DNA of 64,000 nt, taken from contig CAJJDM010000098.1 of the NCBI GenBank assembly GCA_905182975.1, positions 186,001-250,000 on the forward strand, read 5' to 3'. Below, one piece after another: positions 52,588-63,880 of the stretch. Under the pieces are notes generated by a model. That model worked only from the letters and a program-made list of their open reading frames with translations. It had not been told where the DNA came from and did not search any database. The position numbers and the translations under genes are program-made. The DNA is from Paramecium primaurelia. Taxonomy: Eukaryota; Ciliophora; Oligohymenophorea; Peniculida; Parameciidae. Positions within the stretch are counted from its first letter, which is position 1. Each line of letters begins with the position of its first letter.

Positions 52588-52875
52588 CATTCCATGTAAA
52601 GTAATTTACATTAAAAACTCTTCATTGTTATTGTTAATCTGTGAACATAAATAATTTGCATATTTATCATCAAAACTTCGATTGCTATAATTCATAAAGT
52701 ACAATTTTATACTTTAATCAATATTGTTCTAAAATTGAATTCTCATTTTTAGATTCTCTTCGCAGTTTTTATGTTTTTACGATAAATTAGTATATTTTGA
52801 GGCGAGAGGATTATAGAATCTTGTTCCTATTTCAACAGCGCTAAAATTGTAATTAATTATTTTTCTATAAAAATA
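52588..52875 (-). pseudogene. Coding-like remnant, possibly 3' part of the retroelement
   Basis: A minus-strand frame of ~95 codons ending in TGA near 52588 has good protein composition (FSAVEIGTRFYNPLASKYT, SIKLYFMNYSNRSFDDKYAN, EEFLMQITLHGMQYKN). It lies downstream of, and in the same direction as, the reverse transcriptase relic. It could be that element's C-terminal part, or an unrelated fragment. No start codon or domain is identified. Confidence 0.35.
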
Positions 52876-53129
52876 AAATTTTTATCTTTTCCTCCTCATA
52901 TCAACAAATTTTCTTAATTTTTTTTCAGAAAGATTTGTAATCATAACAATTTTCTTTCAATTTTTCATATTATTTCAAGACATTTATGGAGTGTTTTAAA
53001 TAAACCATTCTCTGATTTAATCAATTCAAGAAATTAGGTAAAGTCTTTGGTGATCCCAAGCTCTTAGCTTTTGCTAAGACTCTAATCTTTTTCATTTTTT
53101 ACCTAAAATTAACATCTTCATTTACATGC

Positions 53130-53790
53130 ATAAGGAACATGGATAATTCACTCAGAATTGAAGAATTCTAGATAATGGTTAAATCTATCAGCATAAGCCA
53201 TTATCTTAACGTAAGATAATTACATGTTTTTAATCATCTTCTTTTCCCATTTATCTCCTAAAACAAGCTTTTTTTCTTTAGCCTGTTAAGGAATATTCTC
53301 AATTAATTATTTAAATGAATATCAAAAAGGAATGTTCTCATTAGAGATCCATAATAAACTCCAAACTTAAAATTGACTTTTCTTTCATTAACTGGGTCAT
53401 AGATATATAAAGAGTCATAAAATCTTTAAACCAAGGTCTAATTCTATTAGTCAAAAATATTTAAAGTATCTTTTTTAATTTCTCAAAATTTCAAATAATA
53501 TAAATCAATATCATATGCATTGAAAAGATCGAAGAATATAATTGAGTTTGATTACTTAACTTTTTTCGAATCTTACTTATATTTATACTATTCTATCATT
53601 TAAAAAATATGGTACGAAGAAGTCATACCATTCACAAATCTTATTTAGGATGTAAAGGGAGGTTTCAAATATGCATCTATTAATATAATTAAATGGCTCT
53701 AGATCATAAGAAGTCTAAATTCATCAATCGAGGGTAGATTTGGATATGGCTTATTTAATGGCGCTAGCCAAATAGAGAATATAAATTCAA
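53130..53790 (-). mobile_element. Degenerate non-LTR-type reverse transcriptase
   Basis: Minus-strand segments match reverse transcriptase motifs in the correct order: finger region FVNGMTSSYHIFQMIEQ, motif A SIIFFDLFNAYDID (Asp codon at 53530-53528), motif B KFGVYYGSLMRTFLFDIHLN (around 53350), and motif C AYADRFN (around 53189), where YADD has become YADR. Motifs A and B are in the same frame but separated by a TGA. A frameshift lies between B and C, and upstream residues shift frame again. The order and spacing argue against chance. Non-LTR (LINE-like) elements are known in ciliate germlines. This copy is dead. Confidence 0.65.
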
Positions 53791-54726
53791 TTATAAAATT
53801 ACATAAAATTTTAATTAAAAATATCATTAGTTTTAGAGAGAAAGTTTGTAAGGTATTTTTATTCAAGCAGGTCAATTATTATGACTTTTAATTTAATTAG
53901 AATAATTCATATCACAGAATAAACATCCATAATGCAAACAGGAATATCGAAATCAAATTCCACCTTAAAAATTTTTTCTTTTAAATTCAAATCAATATTC
54001 ATATTTCTGTTCTTTGCCTTTTTTGAATCCTTCCTCCTTTTTCTCACCATCTCTCTTCGTTTCCATACATAAATCAAATTTTGTAAAATATTTATTTTGT
54101 AAATTGTTAATCCAAAAAAAAATTTCCAATGATTGGAATTTTAAATTCAAAAATTAATTATATATACATAGTATGCTTCATTATATGATATATTACTGTA
54201 GGTCTGAATTGGTATGATATTTTATAAATTTTAATTTTATATTCTTCCAAATGTTTTCCATTTTTTTTAACAAAAGAAGTGATATCACTAACCTTATGTG
54301 TATCGTGTTTCAAAAAAACACATCTATCAGATTTATCAATACCCTCCCCCTCCCTTTGCTTTTTTTTATAATTATGCTTTTTCGATTAATTTTGTGAAGA
54401 ATAGGTCTCTTTTTTTTGCAAATGTATTTGACTTTTAATTACTTGTATGAATTTATTTGTTTATATTAAATTAACTCAGTTTTTCAATAACTTCATCCTT
54501 TAAGCACATATATATATAGAAAATAATAATAAGACACACATTGAATTTTTTTAATAAACAAAACTTTTTGTTAGAGTGGATAAACCAAACATCTAATACA
54601 TCAAAGGGTAATAGCAGCACTCTATCATTAACTATCATTAGTAGGTAAGGCATGTATTAGCTTTGAAAAAATAAGAAATTGACAATAAATATATATTTTT
54701 TGAAAATTTATTAACAAATCCCCTAA
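53791..54726. other. AT-rich stretch upstream of GTPase copy 2
   Basis: No gene identified. A minus-strand piece near 53.9 kb (KVEFDFDIPVCIMDVYS) may be decayed 5' sequence of the retroelement. Otherwise there are only A/T runs and C-rich patches such as the one at 54341-54356. Confidence 0.4.
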
Positions 54727-54745
54727 TTCTATTAGGCTAATAGAA
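54727..54745. promoter_or_regulatory. 19-bp palindrome upstream of GTPase copy 2
   Basis: TTCTATTAGGCTAATAGAA has two 9-bp arms around a single G and ends 54 bp before the ATG. It matches the element upstream of copy 1, where the extra G is absent. The arms are fully conserved, while much of the flanking sequence differs. Confidence 0.4.
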
Positions 54746-54799
54746 ATAGCTCTTTTTTACAAGTATAATGCATTTAGCCTTAAATTATTTTTAAATAAA

Positions 54800-56146
54800 A
54801 TGGCAATTGTACTAATAGGGCCAATTAGCTCAGGGAAAACCACACTCTATAACAAAATTACACTGTCATAAGAAACAAAAAATATGGGTGGAAATGCAGT
54901 CACTATGAGTTTATTCATGAAAAAATCATGTTTTGGTTCTGGGTTTTCAGTATTAGATACGAAAGGATTCAGATAAAATTCGAAAAAAACAGATCATATT
55001 GCTAGTGTTCTTTCAGCCATATCAGAAGGGCCCATTCATAGAATTTTTATCACTACTAAATATGCGACAACCAACTCAATTGTCTAAGATGTAGAAAAAA
55101 TTCTAACTACATTTATGAAATATAGAATTTTGGTCACAGTAATAATTACATTTTGGGATTTATGTGAATAAAAAGAATTAGAAAAAAATAAATAAGATAT
55201 TTAATAAAGACTTGCATAATTAAAAATTAATTCAATTATGTTTGTTGGAAAGAATGACACCCCTGAGAGTATTTGTAGTAGGATTGATTCCATTATTGCG
55301 AATTCTAAAGCATAAAATTTAGTTTTAACTCTTAAGCATTTCTAACAGAATTTTGATCTATTAGAGTATGATGATGATCAAATACATCAAATTGAAGTAT
55401 TAGAACGTGAATCAATAAAAAATTACAATAGGTTTTTTTAATAGGCAACATAAAAAATACAAAACAACAATATTTCAAAAGAATTAATAGTAGATTATTT
55501 TTATGCAATTACTTAGTTTGCAAAAGATTTGTTCTAATAGACAATAAAAAAGTTTGAGGTTGATATATAACAAATAATAGAAAAATTAGGAGAGTCAGAA
55601 CAATTTAAGGCTTGTGAAATTCATTTCAAACTTAAGAATGCAATATTTTAATAGTATGAATAAATTGTTTAACTTACCCACCAAAAAACTCACAATGGAA
55701 AAAATTTATCTTAATATATAAGAAAATGCTATCATTGCGGATAAATTTGGTTCAAAGCAGATGGATGTGAAGGCAATACAGTCTGTGGAAGCCTGAATGA
55801 GAACCATCAAGATTATTTCCTCTAAGAGGAAGAGGCTCTTAGAATATTCAAAGTTACATATTTAAAGGAGAATTTGGAAGTTTTTCTTGATAATTCTTTG
55901 AAACAAAATGATGTAGTTTTAGATGAAAAAAAGAAACAAAATCAAATTATAGATGAAAAATTCAAATTAGGTGGAGTTGGATGTAAAAAAATAATTAATT
56001 GGAGTGATATGAAACCATTGACAGAAGAAGAAATGAATGTAATTTTAGGTATTTTGGATATTCAATTGTGTGAAAAAATGGCATATAAAAATGACCTTGA
56101 TTTGAAATTATTAGAGTAGAAAACAAATATGAAAAAAACAGCATGA
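54800..56146 (+). CDS. AIG1/GIMAP-like GTPase with cysteine-rich C-terminal module (copy 2)
   Basis: An intronless frame of 448 residues, a clear paralogue of the gene at 46435. The P-loop is GPISSGKTT, the switch DTKGF (still DxxG), and the base motif TFWD. The zinc-finger-like block CYHCGQIWFKADGCEGNTVC keeps all four cysteines, and VGCKKIINWSDMKPLTEEE matches the second block. It is shorter by ~28 residues, mostly in the linker between the two cysteine blocks and in the tail. The frame is fully open, and constraint seems strongest in the cysteine blocks, so it is probably functional. The downstream partner gene of this copy is broken. Confidence 0.8.
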
Positions 56147-56220
56147 TATTTAATAATATTTTTAATAGAATTATTTCAATATGTATATAGATTGTCTCTT
56201 TAAAGCTAATGGTTTTTATC

Positions 56221-57395
56221 ATGAATATTATTGTTTTGGAAAAGTTTCAATAATCCAAAAAGCGATAATAAAGTTTAGACAATATTGAAAATTGTTAAAT
56301 CTGATTATGACAATAATAATAATTTATTAAATTAAGTTTATGAAAATCAGAAAATCAAGAATAAATAAATAATAATAATAAGAAACTGTGATGTTTCAAT
56401 TAAAAAGCCAAAAAATTGCTTACTTAAATTGTATTAATTAAAGTTGATTAAACTAAGGAACAAGTCATCATAAAAATTAATTAAATGAATATTTAAGTAT
56501 TTAAATTTTTTAATATTTAATATTCTAGATTATTTCTAAAAAAAATTATGTTAATGAAATATCTGTAAACTTGAATAGAAAGCAAAATAATATGTTTTTT
56601 GGTAACGAATAAGATTTCAAAATTAAAATATGTTCAACTGTTAAATCACCTGCAATATTAATTTTCAACTAAGTTTTATTGAAGACTCCACAATTTAATC
56701 TGAATTAAAATATAGAAAATAATAAGATTATAGATGAATTTCATAAATTTTCAGAAGAGACTCCAATTACATATCTCTTTTGTTTATAGTTATAGAAGGA
56801 AAGACATGATATTTTGAAAAAAAAAATTTTTAGATTTATTTATTAAATTAAAAAGTTTAAGTAAAGAATTATATTTTGATAAATATTGTTTCGATTAAGG
56901 AAATTCAAATTTCAAATAATTTTTTATTGATTACTAAAATTAGAAAAATTTATTCACTTTCAAACAGTCAACTATAGACTTAAAACAAATTGATGAATAT
57001 TATAATAATATTTTGGAAGAATACCAAAGGTGACCTAGATATAGGTATTTCAAAGAAATTATATTTGAAATCACAAATGAAATTAATCAAAGTTTGGAAA
57101 ATTAGCTTTTGAATTAGATTTCTATAATAAAGAAGAATAAAACCTCGATTATAAATTGTTATTAATAATTATTTTGTACAACAAAAAATTGAGGAATTTG
57201 AGGGATCAAAATAAAAAAATAAACTTAAATAAGACATATCGAAGTGGAACAATAAATCAAAAAATTAGAATTAAGTAATATTGAAATTATTGATTCTCAA
57301 ACTCTAAAAAATTTAAGACCTTTAAATAGAAGTACCAATAAATAAGTAATAATTAGATATCAAAAAATATAATTAAAATTTGAATAAACCGATAC
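56221..57395 (+). pseudogene. Broken duplicate of the coiled-coil partner gene
   Basis: DNA alignment by eye with 47953-49400 is clear from the ATG onward: the ATG sits in the same context (TTATCATGAA), and later shared blocks include TTATTCACTTTCAAACA and ATTTTGGAAGAA. The frame breaks early at TGA after ~22 codons and repeatedly afterwards, with small insertions and deletions. Even the intergenic spacer before it (TTTTTAATAGAATTATTT) matches copy 1, showing that the two genes were duplicated as a block. The homology fades near 57.4 kb, so the 3' end is missing. Confidence 0.7.
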
Positions 57396-59393
57396 TTTAT
57401 CCAATAGGCGAGATGCCTCTAATATCGAATAGATTTCTAAATATCATAATTAGTTGAATGGATACTGATAGAATTGAGCTCAAATTTTGCATCCCATTAA
57501 TCGATAGATGATATTCTAATATACTTTTTTTTTGAGTCTATTAAATTTTACTATACTAATAGTAATAATTAAGATTAAACCCAACAAATAATGATATTAA
57601 ATTATTCTTAATTTTATTATTTATATGTCATTAATTCAACATATGTGGACTCAACTATTAGTTCATTTATTTATTGATCATTTTCCAATTACTTTTTTTT
57701 TTTCCTAAGTCATAATCTTCTAAGGCCATTTATTTTTTCTAATTATATAGTTAATGTAGCAGGGAATATAGATAAATTAACAAAAGCATTATTACATTTT
57801 ATATAATACAAAATATGTATTAATAGATAATGTTAAATAAAATTTTATTTATGAGTAAGTATGACGACTTTTCTAAATTTGGAATATAAGGATTCATATG
57901 ATCTGATATTAAAATTTGAATTAGATATTTATTATTTTAAAATGAATTAAATTTTATGCTTGAATATAATAAGTAATATAGAATGACAAGGAATCATTGT
58001 TATCAATTATTTATAATGATAACTTAAAATCATCGTTCTACGTTTTGCAATATATCTCAATTGAAAAAATTTAAAAATAGTTAGATAGGAATGATCTAAA
58101 ATTACTATTATATCTTGGCAATTAGGATAAAAGATAGTTAAAAAATAATAAGAGTATTTTTTTAACTAAAATTGTTATCATATAACTCAAACTCAGAGCT
58201 TAGCATAAAGTTGCTATGGAAAATCAAAAAAACTAAGGAAAACTTGGAATTCCTAAAATTGCATAGCTGGAAGTTTTAAATCATAAAGGTGAATAAATTT
58301 TTCAATATTCCTTAATTGAATATAAATTTATACAGAACATAGATACATGCGAGAGAAAATCAACTTTTTAATTAGGTATAATGAATTGATCTGATTCAAA
58401 AGTTTTTAAATAGTTTGTGGAATTTGAAAAATTTAAGAAATAAAAATTCAGAAGTATATGTGCACAATTTATTTTAATTTTTAAGATCTATTTTTTAACA
58501 AAACAAAATAAATAATAAAATTACTTATTAGTGGTAATCAATTAATCTATTAAAATTTAATGTACATTTAATTCTTGAAATTATTGAAAGACTTCAGAAA
58601 ATCAAAATCAAAATCAATTAAATACTTTATCATTTGGAGTGAAAAAATATTTATATTTAACATAATTATTCATTTAGGAAAGAAATATCAAATGCTAAGA
58701 AATATTTTTATTCTTAAATATGGTTAAATTTTAGATTATTATTTAAAAAATTTCGGATGTAAATAATTGGAGTTCAGTATTTATAATTTCAAAATAATTT
58801 CACATCATATTTATAAAATTAGATACATTTATCATTACAAATTATTTTATTAAAGAAAAATTCTCCTACATATATCTAGGCTCAAAATAGAATCATAATT
58901 AAATTAATTTCTTAAAGTTGTGATATTGTTATTTTAATGAGAATGATATAGAATCTAAAAAAAATTTTTAGAATATGATAGTGTTATAATAATAAGAATA
59001 AATAATAATTAAATATCAATAGCAAAATTGCTTTCTCTAAGTTAATTTAGATCAAATGTTTTTATTAAATCTTTCATCCTTTTATCTTTTTCTCAAATAC
59101 CAAATTATTATTCAGTTCAACCTATTTTCGATGATTTAACTGTGATAATAAATATTACTTCATTAAAGTAATATTGATTGAGAATTGTTATCTGATAATT
59201 AACATTAATTTTTAACCATTTATTACTAAATTTGATATATAAAGGCATCATTGTTTTTCACCATCCATTAATAAATAAATCTCTGAATAAATTAATTTTA
59301 AGTTATATTTATTACACACTCACTTCTATTGAATGATCTAATAAAAATTCAATTAATAAATTCATTTTAATATATTGGGTATTTAATAATAAC
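57396..59393. other. Long AT-rich region, no supported gene
   Basis: About 2 kb. A plus-strand stretch at 58216-58390 (MENQKNQGKLGIPKIAQLEV...) looks somewhat coding but ends at TGA without a domain. Adjacent open runs in the same frame are no longer than chance allows when TGA is the only stop. There may be a decayed gene here. No repeats or RNA genes are seen. Confidence 0.35.
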
Positions 59394-60410
59394 TCAAGAA
59401 TTCATATACTTTCTAATTTATATTTGACTTGAAACCTAATCCCAAATAATCAAATATTCTCCATCTGAACTAACTTATCCAAATATATTTCCATAGCATT
59501 CAGGACTGAATTCGACAGAGGAACAATAAACAAATTTTCTATTATTGACCATTTTAATTATGTTCACATAAGGTCCATTCTTACTTACAATAAGATTTTT
59601 AGATTAGATATATTATTAAGGAAAAAAGTTATTACAATACTCGTTTTTACCTTTGACAGTAACACTTGAAATTTTCATAAACATATTTTCATCATTCAAT
59701 TAATAGATATGCATCTACTTTCCTGCCCATGATTAAAATGCAAAAAGTGTATCGTTCAGGAAACATAAGCGATAGCCACATGATTATTCTTTTATTGTTT
59801 ATCTCAAAATCCATTAATATTAATCTCCCTTTTATTAAAGTTCTATCACCAATATTTATCTATCTTAACCACATGAAATCAATACATTTCCTGATTGATT
59901 TAAACTTAAACCATAAACTTAATCACGATGTTCAATTATAGTCTAATTAAGTATCCAATAGTTTTTTTGCTTCCAAAATTTGATACTCTTATCATCACTA
60001 CCAGAAATTATAATATCTTCCACATTATTCGTTACTAAACAATTAATTGTATTATTATGTCCATATAACTTTTTTAAATATTTCCCATTGTTTACACCAT
60101 TCAATGGCCAAATAGTAAGTTAATTATCATCACCTCCAGAAAATAAAATGGATGAATTTTTCATGAAATTAAATACTCTTAAATGAGGCCGAGAACCTAT
60201 CAAAGTACTGATCCATTTCATTTGTTCTTATTTAAATTAGAAAATTTTTATTGATTAATATGATCCGACTGCTATTTTTGTACTATCATGGTTTATGGAT
60301 ATTGCAAAACAGATTGATGTTTGTTTAACTGTATTATTTACTACAAAGTCATAGTAACGTTATTTTTTATTTTAAGGTTATTTTTGTTTCTAATCTTTTT
60401 TTGTTAGCAT
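59394..60410 (-). CDS. WD40-repeat protein
   Basis: An intronless frame of 339 codons starts at ATG 60410 (MLTKKDQKQKQPQNKK). Repeats are recognisable: KIAVGSYQSIKIFQF, ILFSGGDDNQLTIWPLNG, KLYGHNNTINCLV then IIISGSDDKSIKFWK, IEHRDQVYGLSLNQSGNVLI then SCGQDRQILVIELQ, and finally FGQVSSDGEYLIIWDQVSS. The GH..I..L / SGSDD..I..W pattern is standard. The start is the first in-frame ATG after a TGA-free basic leader. Function unknown. It is intact, unlike most of its neighbourhood. Confidence 0.85.
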
Positions 60411-61440
60411 AAATATAAAATTAATTAAAATTTGATTTATGAGTGAATTCAAAGTTTAAAATATGTTTTATTTCAATCTTAAATGTTTAAAAATATCCAA
60501 GACTTATCAATTATTTAATGAATAATAATAATTATAATTTTGTGAAAAATCAAAAAAATTATCTAAACTTAAATCAGAACATAATATATATGAAATAACA
60601 ATTTCATAAAACCTAAATTAAATTTTTAAACATTTTATAAGAAGAGATAAACAATATAAGAAATATGTTGTAATTCAAAAGTTGAATATATAAAAGTGAT
60701 GGGAGCAAATTTTTAAATTGATACCTAAGTTTTATAAAATAACAACCTAAAAAAATTTTCTGAAAATTTAGTTTCCCATATATAAAATAGAAATTGATTC
60801 ATATTTTATTGAATGATTAATCATATTGAAAAATATTTAGAATTAAAATCTTATTTATTTTTTATCAACTGAATATTTAATCTCAAAATTTTAAAGTGTA
60901 ATCTATAATTTTGACTCTGAATATATTTTATTTAAAAACTCTTGAATAAGCCATATCTTTATTCTATTATTAATATCTTTTCCAAACTATCCTTTCTAAT
61001 TAATTCTCTTATCTTAGAAGAGAGAATCATGATATATTTGAATTTATAAAGCTTATAGGAATGTAAGAAAGAGAGCTGAAAATTAGAATGGAAAAAGCTT
61101 AAGCCTCTAAAAAGAGAGAGAAAGGATCCTAAATAATAATAAGGTATTTTTTAGAATCCTGCACTTTTTTATGTACTTCATTATTGCTGGGTTCCTGGAC
61201 CTTAAGAAAAATAAAATTTATTATTTGAAAAAATTAAGATATAGCTTAACATATAATATTAATATAATTTATGTACACTCGATATATATATTACAATTTG
61301 TTTAGAATTGAAATTTATATTCAATTTCAATTTTTCTTATGATCATCATCTTAATAATATTTATTCTATTTCTTTCTAACTATGTTAAATTACATTATCA
61401 AATATATGCTTACGTAAAAATTTCATTTAATTATGAATTA
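60411..61440. other. AT-rich intergenic region
   Basis: About 1 kb. A small plus-strand frame at about 61060-61232 (MQERELKIRMEKAQASKKRE, ending KIKFII) is the only notable one. It is too short and featureless to call. Confidence 0.4.
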
Positions 61441-61499
61441 TTTTATGCATTACATTTGTTAATGAACATTTATACATATGCTATTTTAATAATTTCAAC

Positions 61500-62290
61500 A
61501 CATCTAAAATAGGATTATGTTTTGCCATCCACATTAATTTAGTCAAAAAAAATATTCTTTATAATTTATGTAATGAATTGAGCTATTATCCATAATTATA
61601 AAAAATTTTTGGTTGATTTTTATTATTTTAGATAGCCTTTATTAATACATATTTTAAAGTTAGCATAACCATTTACCTTATGCATTTCAATAAAATTTAA
61701 ACGCTTCTTCAATTAAATCACACCCTATTTTTATTTTCCTTTGATTTACCATGATTTTGGATTCTTAGATTAATGTGTGAAAGTAGACTCATCTAAATAA
61801 AATATCTAAAAGTATTCCTTAATACATGATAATAACTACTAACAATACATCTCCTTCAAATATATATAGTTAAGAAAATATTTTTAATTGCGTTATCTAT
61901 AGTTTATCTGAAAGTTAGTCCACTTTCTCTTTAAGTATATTATTAAAGGTTCTTAATGAGACATTTTTGAATTCCTCAATAAATGATGATTTTTCGACAA
62001 GCTATTTTAACCAATCAATATGAGTCTAAGTATAATGCAATTAAGTTTAATAGAATTTATTATTTGGAATCTGCTTTTCTTAATAATATATTTAATTTTA
62101 TGTTAGTCCTGTCAATGCAGATATATATTCTTAAGAATATCAATTTTGAGTCAGTTTTCTAATCGGGTTGCAATTTTTCTTAATACTAATTTTTTTCTTG
62201 ATGTTACAATTTTTTGAGTGAATCTTCTTACTAATTTGCTTCATTTTTGTTTAGAAAATGTTAGATCTGTTTTCAAGAGTGATTATACTC
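61500..62290 (-). mobile_element. Relic of an IS630/Tc1-mariner-like transposase
   Basis: Minus-strand fragments carry the DDE signatures of this superfamily: YLDESTFTHQSKNPKSWQIK with the first or second catalytic Asp near 61793, and INQKFFIIMDNSSIHYINY with the next Asp near 61590. The two are in different frames (203 bp apart, not a multiple of 3) and separated by stops. The sequence between them retains NFIEMHKVNGYANFK in a third reading. An upstream segment (SSFIEEFKNVSLRTFNNILK) may be the helix-turn-helix region. Tc1/mariner elements are the main transposons of the Paramecium germline. No terminal inverted repeats were found by eye. Confidence 0.6.
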
Positions 62291-63254
62291 AATTAATTAA
62301 ATTAATTTAATTAATAACATTCCTTTTTGTATCTATGTTATTTTTTGAATTCAAACTATCACAATGACGTTATTCAATTCATTTGGAATGTAAAAATTGA
62401 TGGTTTGAAAACAAAATATATTTTCTACATATTAAATCCAAAGTAAAATTGACTCATAAAACATCAGTGATATCTTTCTTTGTCATAATACGATATATTA
62501 GAATTAAATATTATTAATTTCACTCATATTAGGGTATTACGATTGAAAACTCCAATCGAGTAGTTGATTTTTTTAAATCTTTATATACAGGGCTAGTGCT
62601 GAAAATAAATTACTTATCATAATTCTAATATGATTGCATACAAGTAAATATTTATTTGGAGTTGTTTTAATAAAAGTCTTTCATGTCAATTTAAAGAGAT
62701 AAAAATAGAATACCTAATTAAAGAAGCCTCCAAAAAAATAGATTTTAAAAGAGACTGAGTTTTACATCACAAATGCTACCAGACAGAAAAATGTCTATTT
62801 TGTTTCCCAAAATCATTATTATTTCAAATAACTCACCACTAATCAGTTATAAGGTTTTAACTTAATATGATTTATATATCCATAAAGTAAGAGATTCAAA
62901 GTAATGAGTGAGACTGAGATAAACAGTTGATAATAATATAAATACATACAAACAAATATTAAATTTAAGATAAATTTATTATGTAAATAATATATATCCT
63001 AATACTAATTTAAAAAATTTAAATTAGGTTGATATTAAAATTGAAGAAATCTTCTATTAAATTTCTTAACAATAACATTTGTATAATTGCATCTCAAAAA
63101 TACAAAAAGAACTAAATATGAATTAGAAAAATCTAATTTAGTTTACTTAAAATTTTACTATTGATCCTGATTATAAAAAATTCATAGTAAATGTTTTATA
63201 CTATTCGCTTTCTACACTAATTTATAAATAATAAGAATTTTATTAACGGAATAG

Positions 63255-63286
63255 ATATATATAATATTAATTAATATTATATATAT
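63255..63286. repeat. 32-bp perfect AT palindrome
   Basis: Two 16-bp arms meet at 63270/63271 (right arm TTAATATTATATATAT). All A/T. It could form a cruciform or hairpin; it may be an end of a decayed element or simple AT drift. Confidence 0.6.
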
Positions 63287-63309
63287 TATTCATATTTCAA
63301 TAAACAAAA

Positions 63310-63880
63310 AATTTTTAGAGGGTCCTACAGATTAAATTGTTAAGGATTCATAATATCATTCATCCTTATATAAACTATTATCACTATTGCATTTTATGTA
63401 TTTTATCAGCGTTCCTATCTTGATGGATTATTTATATATAAAATTGAAAATAATCCAGCAATAATTTTATAGTTCAAATTATTAAGTTGGAAAATACGAA
63501 AAAGCTCATGAAAGGATAAATCATGTACGAATAGTTGAGAATGTTTTGGGCCAACATGGTTATTAAGAATTAATACAAGTATTTATAAAAATAATAATAA
63601 TTGATTACCCAATTACAAAAAATATATCATTAAAATGTTATGAAATTTGAATTAATAATGAATAATGATGGCACATACAAATATAGATAAATCTTGTGAT
63701 TCTCAAATAGTATTTGGAAATCTTAACATATTTTTGGAGATTTATAAACAATTAATGATGGAAATTTAATATTTGAAGATGACTATGATCAATATTCTTT
63801 TTTGTCCTATTTCTTGTACAAATTATCATAAAGGTATATTTATTATGTTGTAAACTACCATTTTTATTATTATTATTAAT
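63310..63880 (+). pseudogene. Possible gene fragment near right edge
   Basis: Several stretches have protein-like composition on the plus strand: GKYEKAHERINHVRIVENVL followed by GQHGYQELIQ, and further on INDGNLIFEDDYDQYSFLSY. They are in different frames, and no clear short intron joins them. No domain is recognised. The fragment could be a real gene with unresolved introns or a decayed one. Confidence 0.3.

Noticed and set aside
54471..54653. Minus-strand frame of 60 codons upstream of GTPase copy 2
   Set aside because: Hydrophobic low-complexity translation of AT-rich DNA; the length is expected by chance and it overlaps the promoter region.
58216..58930. Consecutive open runs in one plus-strand frame at 58.2-58.9 kb
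   Set aside because: Runs of 57-110 codons between TGAs match chance expectation, and no domain is visible.
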